A stretch of 64,000 nt of DNA from Artocarpus heterophyllus. Lineage: Eukaryota; Streptophyta; Magnoliopsida; Rosales; Moraceae. Below, piece by piece: positions 25,800 through 37,311 of the stretch. The notes under the pieces were generated by a model that was given only the letters and a program-made list of their open reading frames with translations, was not told the origin of the DNA and did no database searches. Where the stretch lies: the NCBI GenBank assembly GCA_025403435.1, contig CM046348.1, positions 14,508,034 to 14,572,033 on the forward strand, given 5' to 3'. Numbering within the stretch: the stretch's first letter is position 1; each line of letters opens with the position of its first letter. A program made the position numbers and the translations under genes.

Positions 25800-25985
25800 A
25801 GAAGTAGTATAATTACATGTTATGTCACACTTTTAAAAATTGTATTTATTTATGTTACATTTAAAAAAATTTACATCACAATACTATTCATATTACATGT
25901 TAAGTTGTGCTATAAATAAATATGTATTATATTTATAAAAAAGTAAATCTTAAAAGATAATGTTCACGAGAATTCCTCAAAGTGG
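25800..25985 (+). repeat. Dispersed AT-rich repeat, copy 2
   Basis: The same word order as the copy at 24373, including TTACATGTTATGTCACAC at the left and AAATCTTAAAAGATAATGTT near the right end. The right end reads into GAATTCCTCAAAG. Confidence 0.7.
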
Positions 25986-27242
25986 TGTAAATTACTTTGA
26001 CTCTAGAGATTAAAGTCTCATACGGGCTTTGCCCAATGTTGCACCCGTCCCCGTTTGCCAATCTAGAGAAATTGTAAGAAATAGGCCAAGTTTAGAAACA
26101 TTTAAATATAAAATAGCATATTTATAAATATTCTTAAATAATACGCTAATTAGACTTTTTAGGTGTAAATATGGATTAACCCATGACCAAAATGGCCACA
26201 AATTACAAATTCCCAATTTTCTAAATCTAGATTGTTGTCCTAATCCTAAATTCCTTTGGAACTATTGCCTTCCATCTCTCTTATGAGGACGATTGCCACC
26301 ATTGTTGGAAGCTTCATCGTTGCAACATTTTTGGTGGAGTAAAGAAGATCCCCAACCTGAAACCCACAGCGAAGTCGAGCCAAGGCAAAGATCAACAATG
26401 GGCGACGTTCAATGCAAGGATGAGGGTTTTGAGGATGGACGACGAGCTCTCTTATCTGGACCTCTAGCGACGTCAATCATTGTTTGATGGCTGCGTGAGA
26501 ATGGCCTTCTATTTGTCGAGTGACGAAGGAGTCGCGAGATTCGTCGCCATTCCTCCTTGTGAGATTAGAATCGCAATGTCATCGTCGATCTTCACAAGCT
26601 AAGCTCTCGGCATCAGATGGTCGTCGTAGCAGCTCCTCTAACGACAAACAGTGGCGCCGATGTCATAGTGTCAAGAGGAGAGAGAAAGATGAAGGAAGAA
26701 AAAGGGGAGAGAGAATAGGGCTAAGGCTTGAGGAGGTATTAATATTGATATTTTAAAAAATTTGCCTATTTATTTTTATTCATTGTGGGAGAAAATTAGG
26801 CCATTATTAATTAAAAATAAAAAAATAGATCAAAATATAACAATATTTAATAAATAGCCACTTAAATTAAAACAAATTTTATTTTAAAATATTTATATAC
26901 CATGAAAAAAATATTTATAAAATATGCCACAACTGTTTCATCACTTAAATTTGAAATACTCAAATATATCTTTAACATATTGGCCAATATCCAAAGAGAG
27001 AAAGAGAAAGAAAGACATAAAGAAAGAAAGAAAGAAAAATAGGTTTAGTTTATAGGTATTTTGATCAGTATATAAAATATTACTTATGTCATTATGGCAT
27101 ATTTTCAAATAATTTGTGAACATATGACATAAATCAATCCAATTATAGAATAGGTGACATGTAATATAAATATCTCATTTATTTTTGTATAGAATGACAT
27201 ATAGAGAAACATGAAACAACACAAAGAAAACCAAAAACAAAA

Positions 27243-27277
27243 AAGAAGAAGAAGAAGAAGAAGAAGAAGAAGAAGAA
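27243..27277 (+). repeat. (GAA)n microsatellite
   Basis: An almost uninterrupted GAA/AAG triplet run in intergenic DNA. Confidence 0.95.
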
Positions 27278-27427
27278 AAAGAATGAGGTGAAGTTAAAAG
27301 TTCAAGTGTTTAAAAAGAACACATAATTACTTAAATATTTTTAAAAGTGTATTAATTACTTATATTAAGAATTGAAACTTGCTATTTGGTCATTTAAAAA
27401 ATTGTTATTTTGCAATTTCCCTCCTTT

Positions 27428-27765
27428 GCTTATTGGGAAATTTTTATAAATACTATATTTTAAGATTTACTTTTTTATAAATACTACAAATGCTCATTTG
27501 TAATATAACTTGACATGTAATTTAAATAATAATGTGACATAAACTTTTCTAATTGCGACATAAATAAACACAATTTTTGAAAGTGTCGCACAACATATAA
27601 TTTTCTCAAGAGAACATTACATGTAATGCCGCTTTTTAAAAAGTGAAAAAATTACATGCTATGTCATAGTTTTAAAAGTTGTGTTTATCTTTGTCATGCT
27701 TAAAAAGATTTATGCTACATTATCATCAATATTACATATTAAATCATGCCACATATTAACAGAGG
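27428..27765. repeat. Inverted pair of the dispersed AT-rich repeat
   Basis: The left arm (27428-27625) reads TTTTAAGATTTACTTTTT...TGACATGTAAT, the reverse complement of the family. The right arm (27640-27765) is direct, with ATTACATGCTATGTCATAG and ATTACATATTAAATCATGCC. The pair could fold into an imperfect hairpin. A further inverted fragment of the family is at 34935-35000. Confidence 0.65.
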
Positions 27766-27789
27766 CAATTTGATGAATGACTTTTGGAA

Positions 27790-28915
27790 ATTTTTTTTTT
27801 TGATGAATGACCTTTTTTTTTTGATAGTTTTTGATACCAAAAAAAAGGTTTTTTGGACATCAAAAAGGTTTTAGTTTTTTTTTTTTTCATTCTGTTGAGG
27901 TTTCTTATTCTGCTACAGCCATTTTTCTTTTTTTTTTTTGAAAAAAACTGATACAGTTTACCTGTACAGAAAAACGTGTTTTTTTTGTTCTAAAAAAAAA
28001 AGAGGACTTTTATCCAATTCTAATTTTTTTTGTCCCTTTCATCAAAATTTTCCCATATTAACATACGTATAAAACACGTTATTTATGAAAATTCCCCTTT
28101 TCTCTTTGCTTAGTCATCAAAATTTGGCCCAATCTTTCTTTCGGGGGATTTTGAAAAGTAACTTTAAGAAAAACTGATTTTGGGCAAATGATTTTTTTTT
28201 TGTAGTTTTTGACGTAAAAAAATATGCTTTTTGAGCATGAAAATTGCTCCTGTTTTTTTTTTTTTTCCACTCTGTTGAGGTTCCTCATCTCGTTACAGTT
28301 ATGCAAAAAAAAAAAACGAGTCATTTCTTTAATTAGGATTTTTTTTTTGTCCTTTTGTCAAATTCTCCCCTTTCGAACGAAGCCCGAACCACATAGGGAA
28401 GATTTTGATGAAAGGGACAAAAAAAAATTTGAGTTGGGTAAAAGTCCTCTTTTTTTTTTGAAACAAAAAAAACACGTTTTTCTATGTAGGTAAACTGTCT
28501 CAGTTTTTTTCAACAAAATAAGAAAAATGACTGTAGCAGATTAATGAACCTCAACATGATGAAAAAAAAACTGAAACTGTTTTGATGTCTAAAAAATTTT
28601 TTTTTTGTGTAAAAAATTGGGGGCATTTTGATAAATAGGCTGGCCAGAATTTTTTTTTGACAAATAGGTCTTTTTTTTTTTTTTAGTTTTTGGTATCAAA
28701 AAAAAGGTTTTTTAGACATCAAAACAATTCCAGTTTTTTTTTTTTTCAGCATGTTGAGATTCTTTATTCTGTTACAGTCATTTTTCTTTTTCTGTTGAAA
28801 AAAACTGAAACAGTTTACCTGTATAAAAAAACGTGTTTTTTTTATTCTAAAAAAAAAAAGACCTTTTGTCCAATTAGGATTTTTTTTTGCCTATTTATCA
28901 AAATCTTTCAAAAAA
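27790..28915. repeat. Cluster of four T-rich ~200-260-bp repeats, one inverted
   Basis: Four related units: A 27790-28056 (+), B 28186-28376 (+), C 28400-28640 (-) and D 28645-28915 (+). Shared words in order are TTTTTTAGACATCAAAA, a long T run, GTTGAGGTTC, GTTACAGTCATTTTTCTT, CTGAAACAGTTTACCTG, AAAAACGTGTTTTTTT and TCAAAATCTTC. C and D face each other closely, forming a long imperfect inverted repeat. Sequence GAACGAAGCCC follows both B (28375) and D (28985), so flanking DNA was duplicated with the unit. Confidence 0.8.
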
Positions 28916-28960
28916 TTGTCTAAAAAAAAGTGGCCTATTTGCCAAAAAAAATTTGGCCGG

Positions 28961-29402
28961 AGGTCATTTCTCAAAATGCCCCCGAACGAAGCCCAAATCT
29001 GTGTCTTGCCTCACGTCTTGTTCCCTCACTTCGTGCCGCCTTCCCCCGAATTTCTCTCTCTGTCATCGCCGCCGGAGTCCTGGAGGTCTTCCGTCGCCGT
29101 CACTACCCCCTCGTACATTCACCCCGTCCGTCCTCAGATACTTCCCTGATCCCTGATGCACCGATCCCTAGAAGCTCTCTTTCCATGTAGTGATCGCCGT
29201 TCGGAAAGCGGAAGCTTCCGACTATCGACTCGGCGGAGACCGAGAACACTGCTGGCCTGGCGAAGGTGGTCGTGGTCAGAGTGACTCTCCAGCTAGACGA
29301 GAAACCGGCGTCTGTGTTTCTTTTGCTCTAGAATTCTCTACTTCTTCAACATCTCAGCTACAAAGTTAATTTAGGTTCTTCTTCCTTAATTGCCGAGGGG
29401 CC
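28961..29402 (+). other. Former 5' leader/promoter-proximal region of the ATR3-like pseudogene
   Basis: A GC-richer stretch with pyrimidine-rich tracts directly upstream of the ATG at 29403. No TATA box or intron is clear to me. The short open stretches here overlap in several frames and show no domain. Confidence 0.35.
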
Positions 29403-30930
29403 ATGGAATAGAGACCTAAGCTACTGATTCTGTACGCGACTCAAACCGGAAATGCGTTGGATGCGGCTGAGCAGGTGGCTCGGGAAGCTGACCGCAGAGG
29501 CTGCTCCGTCATGCTTCTTTCCTTGGACGAATACGACGCAGTAAGTCTTGCATTCCATGCTTTAATTCTACTTCCTCGTGCCTGTTTGTTTTCCGGGAAA
29601 ATTACTCCTATTATCAGTTTGTTAAGGAAATGATTTTTCATTTCTTAGGTTTCCTTGCCTAATGAGAGCGCTGTGGTTTTTGTTGTTTCGACTACTGGCC
29701 AGGGAGATACTCCTGATTCCATGAAGGTTGGTTTGGAATCTATTGTGATAGCTTTATGGATGAAGATTATGATAACTTTTTAATGGAAAGATTAGATTTT
29801 TTTATGGTTCGGCATTACTTTTTTTTTGGTAAATTTTACATCCTTATTACAAATACAGGGATTTTGGAAGTTCCTTCTGCAGAGAAATCTGGTCGGAATT
29901 GGCTAGAAGAAGTTCATTATGCCGTTTTTGGTTTGGGTGATTCTGGTTACCAGAAATACAATGTAATCATCTCTCGTTGCTCTCTTTAGCCTTTTACATA
30001 TTGTTTACATAAATTTTCTGTTTGATTTTGTGTGAAAGATGGTGAATTTGGATAGTAGTTTCATGATCATTTGTTGCTTTGATAAAGATCAAAGCTTTTA
30101 AAAGAGTTTAGTTTGAGAAATTTTTTCTCAAACTTCTGTTTTAGCTTTTTATAGATTGTGGAGTTTATTGCTGACAATGCAAGTAATTTATAAATTATTT
30201 TCATGGCTTTCAGTTCGTTGCAAAGAAGCTTGACAGGAGACGTTCAGATCTTGGGGCAGTGGCCATTGTGGCAAGAGGTTTGGGAGATGACAAGCACCCA
30301 TCAGGGTATGATTTCAGTAAAATGTAAATTGTATAGAAGTTTTGCATTAACTAACAGAAAGATCAGAAAGTATCATATCTGAGTGTTACTTTGATACGCT
30401 ATATGCCCTGCATTGAGATTTCAAATGCTTTTTTTTTTTTTTTTTTGTGCGTGCATGTGTATGTATGTGTGTGCAATTCTGAAAGTATTGCTTTCTTTTT
30501 CCAAAGTATGTGTATCATGAGAAGAATTTCTATTGGCAGATACGAGGCTGCTCTGGATCCATGGATGACATCTTTGTGGGACATGTTGAATAAGATCAAT
30601 TTGAAATTCTTCCCAAATGTTCCAGATTATATTGTTCCATCTAAGCAGTCAATTGGTCAACCAAAATTTCACATCACATATCATGTTATGGACAAGATAA
30701 ATTCACAATTTTGCTATAGTTCAGGTAACTTAACTCTGTGGATTTCTCTACCTTGCATAGATTAGGCACATTTCAAATTAGTATATATATTGTTTTAAGT
30801 AGCTCATGATGACTACAGTCCATCTATACCTATGTAGCAATTCTGTTGAGAACTCTCCTACTCATTGATGCCTACTCTTTCTTATATCATTTAGTTAGAC
30901 TGTTAAACACAATGTCCCCAACTTATTAAT

Positions 30931-30958
30931 ATGTATGTATGTATGTATGTATATATGT
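30931..30958 (+). repeat. (GTAT)n microsatellite in a pseudogene intron
   Basis: Tandem ATGT/GTAT tetranucleotides between the exons ending 30724 and starting 31035. Confidence 0.9.
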
Positions 30959-32041
30959 ATGACGTCTATCGGTTTACTTTTGAAAATAATTGGTTTATTC
31001 ATGGTCCGCTAAACGTTACCCGTGGTAGTTTCAGATTTAAAAGGTACTCTGATGCAAATTGCAACAGCTCGGAGAATGTCTCCTGCAAAATTTGCACGTG
31101 ACAAGACTAGGCCAGACTGCTTTCTTAAATTGGTATCATTGCATTCTCTATCATAGTACATAACAAGTTTTGCTACATTTAAATTGTATTCATACTTTAC
31201 AGGGTTATCAAATTTATTATCTCCCATACATAAACAAAAGTCAAGTTTATCATCTCACATATAGAAACAAAGAAACCTAGGTAGTTGGTGTTGAATAAAT
31301 TGTTTCTTAATTCACAAAAAATAAATAAAAAGCTCGTTGTTGATTCCAATAGAGATGAATATATAATAACAAATATGCTAACAATTTTGGTGGAAGTGAA
31401 CAAAACCTTCCAGCATCTTAAGTAGGGGAAATAAGAATCTTGGTTTAGCAAAAAAAAAAAAAAAAAAGAATCTTGGCGGAACTTTTATGTGAACTCAATT
31501 TCTATCTCTCTCACTTTTTCTCCCTCTCTGTCCTTTGTAGCCTATAACTTTTCTACGCTTTCTCATGTAGGTAAAGAATCAATTACTAACTAAAGAAGGT
31601 TGTGGAAGAGATGTGCGGCACTTTGAATTTGAATTTGTTTCATCTGTAAGTTGTTTATCTTTGTGAGTCAAAGCTAATATTCATTTCTCGTGCTTGCTGT
31701 GTTTCAGCAAACTTATTTTGTTTTTCCCTTTGTCATCAGAAAGTAAAACAGGTTGTTGATTACGAAGTTGGCGACAACATTGAAATTCTCCCTGATCAGG
31801 ATCCTTCTTTAGTAGATGCTTTCATTCAGCGCTGCAATTTGGATCCTGAAGCATTTATAACTGTAAGTAGTTTCTTTTGTGTATAACTTTTTTGGGTGAT
31901 AGTACTTGGTCCTGGTCAAGATTTATGCTGCCTAGATATCTCCTTTGATAAATAATTACTTCTCGAGATTCCTTAAAGCATTAAAGAGTAGAGACAGAGA
32001 CCTAATTAAAAATTCGTTCTTAAAAAATGTACTGAAGTATT

Positions 32042-32438
32042 GTATGATTTTGTGTGGGTTCAAATTCCTAAAAGAGTTTGATTTCGTGTGGGTTCCTCCT
32101 AAGGATTGTATGGATATCCTTCTCACACCTCCCCCATCCTCCTTTTCTCCTAGAGGAAGAATCCTTTGGAGGAACGCATTATTAGCTTGTTTTTGGGGTA
32201 TCTGGTTAGAAAGAAACAAGAGAATTTTCAACGGCGTTGAGGAAGATAGTTTAGCCTATGGAACAGGATTGGATTTTGGGTCTCTTTGTGGGTATATAGG
32301 GACAAAGAATTTGGTAGTCCATTCTTTTCAGATTTGGTTAGGGCCTTTTTTGTAATTCCTAAGTATTGGTCTCTTAAGGAATCCTCTTCCTCCCCTCTGT
32401 ATTGTTTTTCCGAGTTCAATAAAGTGTTTCTTGTTTCA
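32042..32438 (+). mobile_element. 5'-truncated LINE 3' end with 20-bp target duplication
   Basis: 397 bp flanked by identical 20-bp direct repeats AAAAAATGTACTGAAGTATT (32022-32041 and 32439-32458). The insert encodes FWGIWLERNKRIFNG, a motif typical of the C-terminal reverse-transcriptase zinc-binding segment of plant LINE elements, and ends with TTCAATAAAGTGTTTC before the A run. Truncated 5' end, short A tail and long target duplication are hallmarks of target-primed reverse transcription. It lies in the intron between pseudogene exons 31740-31862 and 32729-32860. Confidence 0.88.
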
Positions 32439-34293
32439 AAAAAATGTACTGAAGTATTAACCTTTTTCCTGTATTCAACGTGAATGTCCCATGTCTTAAG
32501 AAAAAGGATAACATTAGCAGTAGAAGCAGAAGATTAATAGGAACAAAGACAATAAAAGAAGAACCTAAAAAAAAAAAATCAGGGATAACCACCATGTAGG
32601 AGATAGAATGACGGGTATAAGGAGATTGTTTGATTAAATCCTAAGTTTCCTCTAAATGTATATATTGTGGTGTAATTTATGCTGTGAAGAATATTCTATC
32701 CTGAAGATGATCACTATCTGAATTTCAGGTTCATCCTGTGGAGATGGAGAATGATCTTGATGCTCATGCAAATGCTACAGCGGCACGAGTCAAATTAAAA
32801 TCTTTTGTCAACATGACAATGGATGTTGCATCCGCTTCACCTCGGCGCTATTTCTTCGAGGCAAGGATCCAGTATGTTTTTAACTCTTGGTTTTCTATTT
32901 GCAATATTTAGAGAGAATCGCCACAATTTAAGTTGAAATGCTGTATTACCTGTTCGATATTCTCATCAGTCTGTATTCCCATGAGCTATTGATTTTCATT
33001 TCTAGTTTACATGCATCAGATCATACTTCATCAGTAAATGACAACAAGGATATGTTACCAAATATAGGCGTTCAAGCACTTTTCTTTGAACTGTGCTTTC
33101 GCTTGACGCCTACGTCTTTCTGTTGGTCTGAAATTCTGATGACACATTTTGTTGCCAGGTCATGAGTTATTTCGCTACAGCTCCCCATGAAAAGGAAAGA
33201 CTTCAATATTTTGCTTCACCTGAAGGAAGAGATGATCTATACCAATACAATCAGAAAGAACGGCGGACTGTTCTGGAGGTAATGCCTAATTAATTGGTTC
33301 ATTTAGTGATTATTTTCCTCTGCATGTTGCTCTTGGTGGGATTTTTTTTCTCGCTTATTGTTATCTGAATATTGCATAATGTTGCATGAATGCTAATATG
33401 GACCCCAAACATGGTAATTTTTAATACCTAAGCCTTTGAATAAAATATTAAAAACCACAATTATTATCATTTCACCGATTTAATAAATCGACTGGTTTAT
33501 TATTTGCCTTCGGAGTTGTTTGTTAATTTCCCTCATGTTAGACTAGTATTTCTTTCTTGTGAATCTTTGATACAGGTATTAGAAGATTTCCCTTCCGTTC
33601 AAATGCCATTTGAATGGCTGGTGCAGTTGGTTCCGCCTTTGAAAACAAGGGCTTTTTCCATAGCATCCTCCCTTGCAGCTCACCCAAACCAAGTGCACCT
33701 AACTGTGAACGTGGTGTCATGGACTACGCCATTTAAAAGAAAACGTGCGGGTCTCTGCTCTACGTGGCTAAGCAAGCTTGATCCTGAACAAATGTATGGC
33801 ATAAACTCCACCACCAACAGTTCCTCTCATTCTCGTCGGACCTGGATCCGGTTGTGCGCCATTTTGCGGATTTCTGGAAGAGAGAGCCATCAAAAGTGAA
33901 ATTCTCGAAACTGCCCCAGTAATATTTTTCTCTGGCTGCAGAAATGAGGAAAATGAATATTTGTATAGGGATTTCTGGTTGACCCATACCCAAAATGGCG
34001 GTGTGCTTTCCTGAAACAAAGGGTGGCGGATTTTTTGTTGCCTTCTCCAGAGATCAGCCACAGAAGGTGTACGTGCAGCACAAGATACGTGAACACGGCC
34101 ATAGGGTCTGGAGCTTACTGAGTGAGGGGCCTGCTGTCTATGTTGCAGGCTCTTCAACTAAAATGCCATCGGATGTGTTATCAGCCTTGAAGAAATTGTC
34201 TTTAAAGAAAGCGGGCTCCCAAAAGAATCTGCTGTGAGATGGCTTAGGACACTGGAAAAACTTGGCAAGTACCATGTAGAAGCTTGGTCTTGA

Positions 34294-35401
34294 CATTTGA
34301 AATATTGGACTGCAATTGCCAAATAAGAAAGCAAAAAATCTTAGCCATGCGGAGAAGGTACTCAGAGATAGTGCTCTTTTTTTTTTGTTTTTTGTTTTTA
34401 TTATTTTTTATTTTTTATAACTCAAAGATAGAGTTCAGCATTTAAATTTAATAATAATTTTGGTTACAGTAGGTTTTGGTTGGAGATTGGTGGTATAGAG
34501 CTTCTATTACCAGGCTTAGAGGGAATATGGTCCCATAAATTTTTTAATTGCACTTTAAGTTGATTTTGTTTCAAGAGGGAAAAGGGCCTTTTTATATTAT
34601 CAATTTGCTTATAATATTACTTTAAAAAATGCTTCTAATATTTGTCAACGCATTCATAACACCCCCATGTTGATTGCGCGCGGGTCTACGAGACATGGAT
34701 CTTGAGTGCCATGCCAAATGGATTTTCCACAAAAGCCATAAACCGAGTGAAACAAAAAAAAGACTAAATTTTTATGTGGCATAAATGTTCAAGGACAATA
34801 ACAGATTCGTCCCTAGATGACGATGATTCATTACATGAAGGGGGAAAAAATTTCTTGAGCAAGTTCTTACATAATATTCTTGAAAGGACAATACGAATGT
34901 CATCTAAACAGGATCCTCTCTCTATAAAGGTAGAGGGGGAATTTTATAAATGTTATATTTTAAGATTTAGTTTTTATAAGTAGTACACATGTTCGTTTAA
35001 ACAGATCCTCTCTAATTTTCTCTAAAGTATATTATACATATTTGCGTAATACTACCATCATGTATGGGACAAATCATCATAAGCTCTAATTTTTTGCTTA
35101 TTATCCTGTTGCCTTTCTTTTCCTTTTTTCTTTTTTAAAAAAATTTAGTTGGAAGGGAACTCCACTGCTTGTTGTGGAGTCAGCATGAAATTGCCATATT
35201 AACGCTTATTAATTTTACCTAAATTATGGTAATAAAAAAAAAACGATTATAACAACTCGTTGTGTAGAATTTTTCGGCTGCCTAGTCTTTTGCATCCGTT
35301 AAACAATTTTATATGTTTCTGATACCTGTCAAAAATAAAAAAGTGAATTCAAAACTGAAATTTTCCTTACAACCTGATCACGATATAATTATCATTGTAG
35401 A
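34294..35401. other. Intergenic DNA, no gene seen
   Basis: AT-rich sequence after the pseudogene stop. It contains an inverted fragment of the dispersed AT-rich repeat (34935-35000) and otherwise nothing I recognise. Confidence 0.6.
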
Positions 35402-37306
35402 TGTTAGAAATGTATGTCATAAGGAATAAAAATTTAATATATTTTTAGTGGTATTTTTATCAATAAAAAATTTATTTATTATTCATATGTTAAATTGTTG
35501 TCCTTTTTATGTTTATATTTGTTGAATGTATGATAAGCAAACAAAAGCCTGAGATTGTCAGTTTAAGCCTTGAGAATCAGGCATATGATGGACAGATTAT
35601 GCGAAAGATATGATTCCAAAGGTGACGGTCTAAATCATAACATCCACAATCGATGGAATAAAATTGGGTGCTTTATTCATGCAAAGATTGTTATATTGTC
35701 TATATCCCTAATGAGAGATGGTTTATCTTGACTATCGGAAGTGGACTCCGTGAATAGAAACATTAATACATTGTCATAGGTGATGATGTATTAGGTCGAG
35801 ATATAAAGTATAATTGATTTGGATTAATAATTATGTCTCGGCAAATCAATTTATTTTAAACAATCATATGTGTTGTATCTTAATCCTGAGATGAATAGTG
35901 GGCTCATTATCTTGACTTATGTCTTTTGATGTACCAAAGGGTGACATCCACAATTTATGTTGGTACGCATACCGGTACGTTAGAAACATGACTCTTGATA
36001 GCATAGGCTTGTTATTTATAGATACAGAATCTATAGCTCCTCTTTAGGAGTCGATGATATCTTCTTATATATATTATCCTATAATTAAAAAATTAGAGCG
36101 CTCAACTATTTAGATACATAGGTGTAACCGAATGGTATACTGCCTTTGAATGGTAAGTTTTTCGATGGTGAGATAATGAAACATAAGAGAAGAATAATCA
36201 TGATGGTAAGACAGAATTTATCTTTAAGCCGATTATGAATAATCCTATAGGGATACGACATAATATGATATGTCATAGAGACTTAGCTATTCGGGCTTCG
36301 TAATTCTATATAGTTTGAGAACGCAGCTCTAAGCTTTTAGTGGAGTAGCATTAGAGTTGATAATTATGAAATGTAAATCTGGGATATTGGGTTCATAATT
36401 ATCAGGAGCTTGAACTATATAGGTCCATCGATCTCTATTGCTGATTCATAATAAATCTGTAACGATACGACGTGCTTTTCTAATAAATTGGTAACTAATG
36501 TCAAATTATCAGATTGGCTGAAATTTGATAGGATCTAATAATTCATGTCTGTTTATCGGTTGAATTAATTTTATAAAAAATTAATTCAAGATAAACTTGT
36601 TGAATTATCAAGAATATTTATTTTCCTAAAGATTATCTAGATATTGTTGTTTTAATAAGATAATTTCTCTATTAGATTATTTGAATTAAAGCTGAGGCTT
36701 TATCTAAAGAATCTCGAGTGAAAAATAAAAAATTTATGGGGATAGAGTAAGTTTGGTAGGCCAGTCTTCAGGTTCGGCTTGCCGATAGAGTAAGTTCGGC
36801 TTGCCTATCGAACGATAATTTGATCACGCGTTTTTACACGATTTTATCAGATATTGATCCAGATTCAAATTTTTGAGGCCTTATCTAATAAGGACTAACC
36901 CCTGAGCCCAACCTTTATAAATAGCGAGTAAGACTCATAAGTTATGAGAAATCTAGAGTGAGCACCCTGTTTATGAGTCTCTGAAACTCTCTTGAGAGCT
37001 ATTGTTCACAAATCATGAATCTTAGTTTTGGGTTTTCTCAATTGGTTGGAAGGAGAGTCACCAGGGAAGAGCTGTACGTTGTACACCCATACGCACTTTG
37101 ATCGTGGATAGAGAATAGCAAATAAGACCAGTTGGTTGAGGCTCTTTTGGAACTACTTTCTCTTCACAGATTGCAAGGAGCTCTTCAACATTAAAAGGTT
37201 AGTAAGAACTAGTTAATTTATGTATATAGCGTGTTAAACTTGTGTTTTGAAAAATATTCTGTTATAAAAATTTTTAAAATTTTTGTTGCGTATTATTTTT
37301 CTAACA
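35402..37306 (+). mobile_element. Putative solo LTR (1,905 bp)
   Basis: The block begins TGTTAGAAATG and ends TTTCTAACA, giving TG...CA ends with a 9-bp inverted terminal match. Flanks GTAGA (35397-35401) and ATAGA (37307-37311) agree at 4 of 5 positions, as expected for an aged 5-bp target duplication. It has no open frame of note, and a TATAAATA box at 36916-36923 sits near the 3' side as in the U3-R boundary of LTR promoters. No primer site or second LTR adjoins. Orientation is assigned from the TATA box. A lone LTR left by LTR-LTR recombination is the simplest reading. Confidence 0.7.
36916..36923 (+). promoter_or_regulatory. Candidate TATA box inside the solo LTR
   Basis: TATAAATA about 390 bp before the LTR's 3' end. 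Confidence 0.45.
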
Positions 37307-37311
37307 ATAGA

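Larger units (their letters stand above)
23131..27230. other. AT-rich intergenic DNA with dispersed repeats, no supported gene
   Basis: Apart from the repeat copies listed separately, I see AT-rich sequence with poly-A and poly-T runs and two GC-richer islands (about 24100-24260 and 26240-26720). The open stretches in these islands are short, lack recognisable domains and are not supported by splice or homology evidence. Confidence 0.6.
29403..34293 (+). pseudogene. NADPH-dependent diflavin oxidoreductase (ATR3/TAH18/NDOR1) pseudogene, introns retained
   Basis: Recognisable exons: 29403-29540, 29649-29726, 29859-29962, 30214-30305, 30540-30724, 31035-31132, 31571-31645, 31740-31862, 32729-32860, 33159-33278, 33576-34293. 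The FMN/flavodoxin domain (LILYATQTGNALDAAEQVA, VVSTTGQGDTPDSMK, FGLGDSGYQKYN) is followed by a FAD domain (DVASASPRRYFFE, PLKTRAFSIAS) and an NADPH domain (LVGPGSGCAPF, GPAVYVAGSSTKMP). Functional homologues pass electrons from NADPH to DRE2/CIAPIN1 for cytosolic Fe-S cluster assembly. Lesions: TAG at codon 3 (29409-29411); a 1-nt loss in exon 3 giving TAG at 29904-29906; a frame loss with missing residues near 33790-33815; a 1-nt gain near 34012; a 1-nt loss near 34188. Retained introns argue for a duplicated rather than a retroposed pseudogene. A working copy is expected elsewhere because the gene is essential in Arabidopsis. Assembly error is the main alternative. Confidence 0.85.

Noticed and set aside
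26246..26756. Overlapping open stretches on both strands as genes
   Set aside because: They lie in a short GC-rich island, overlap each other and show no recognisable domain.
30930..30960. Regular repeats as a CRISPR array
   Set aside because: These are simple tetranucleotide microsatellites. No direct repeats with unique spacers occur anywhere in the window, and the DNA is eukaryotic.
31945..32355. 136-codon stretch as a host gene
   Set aside because: It spans the LINE insertion boundary. Only the part after 32042 has a recognisable LINE motif, and it is bracketed by the 20-bp duplication.
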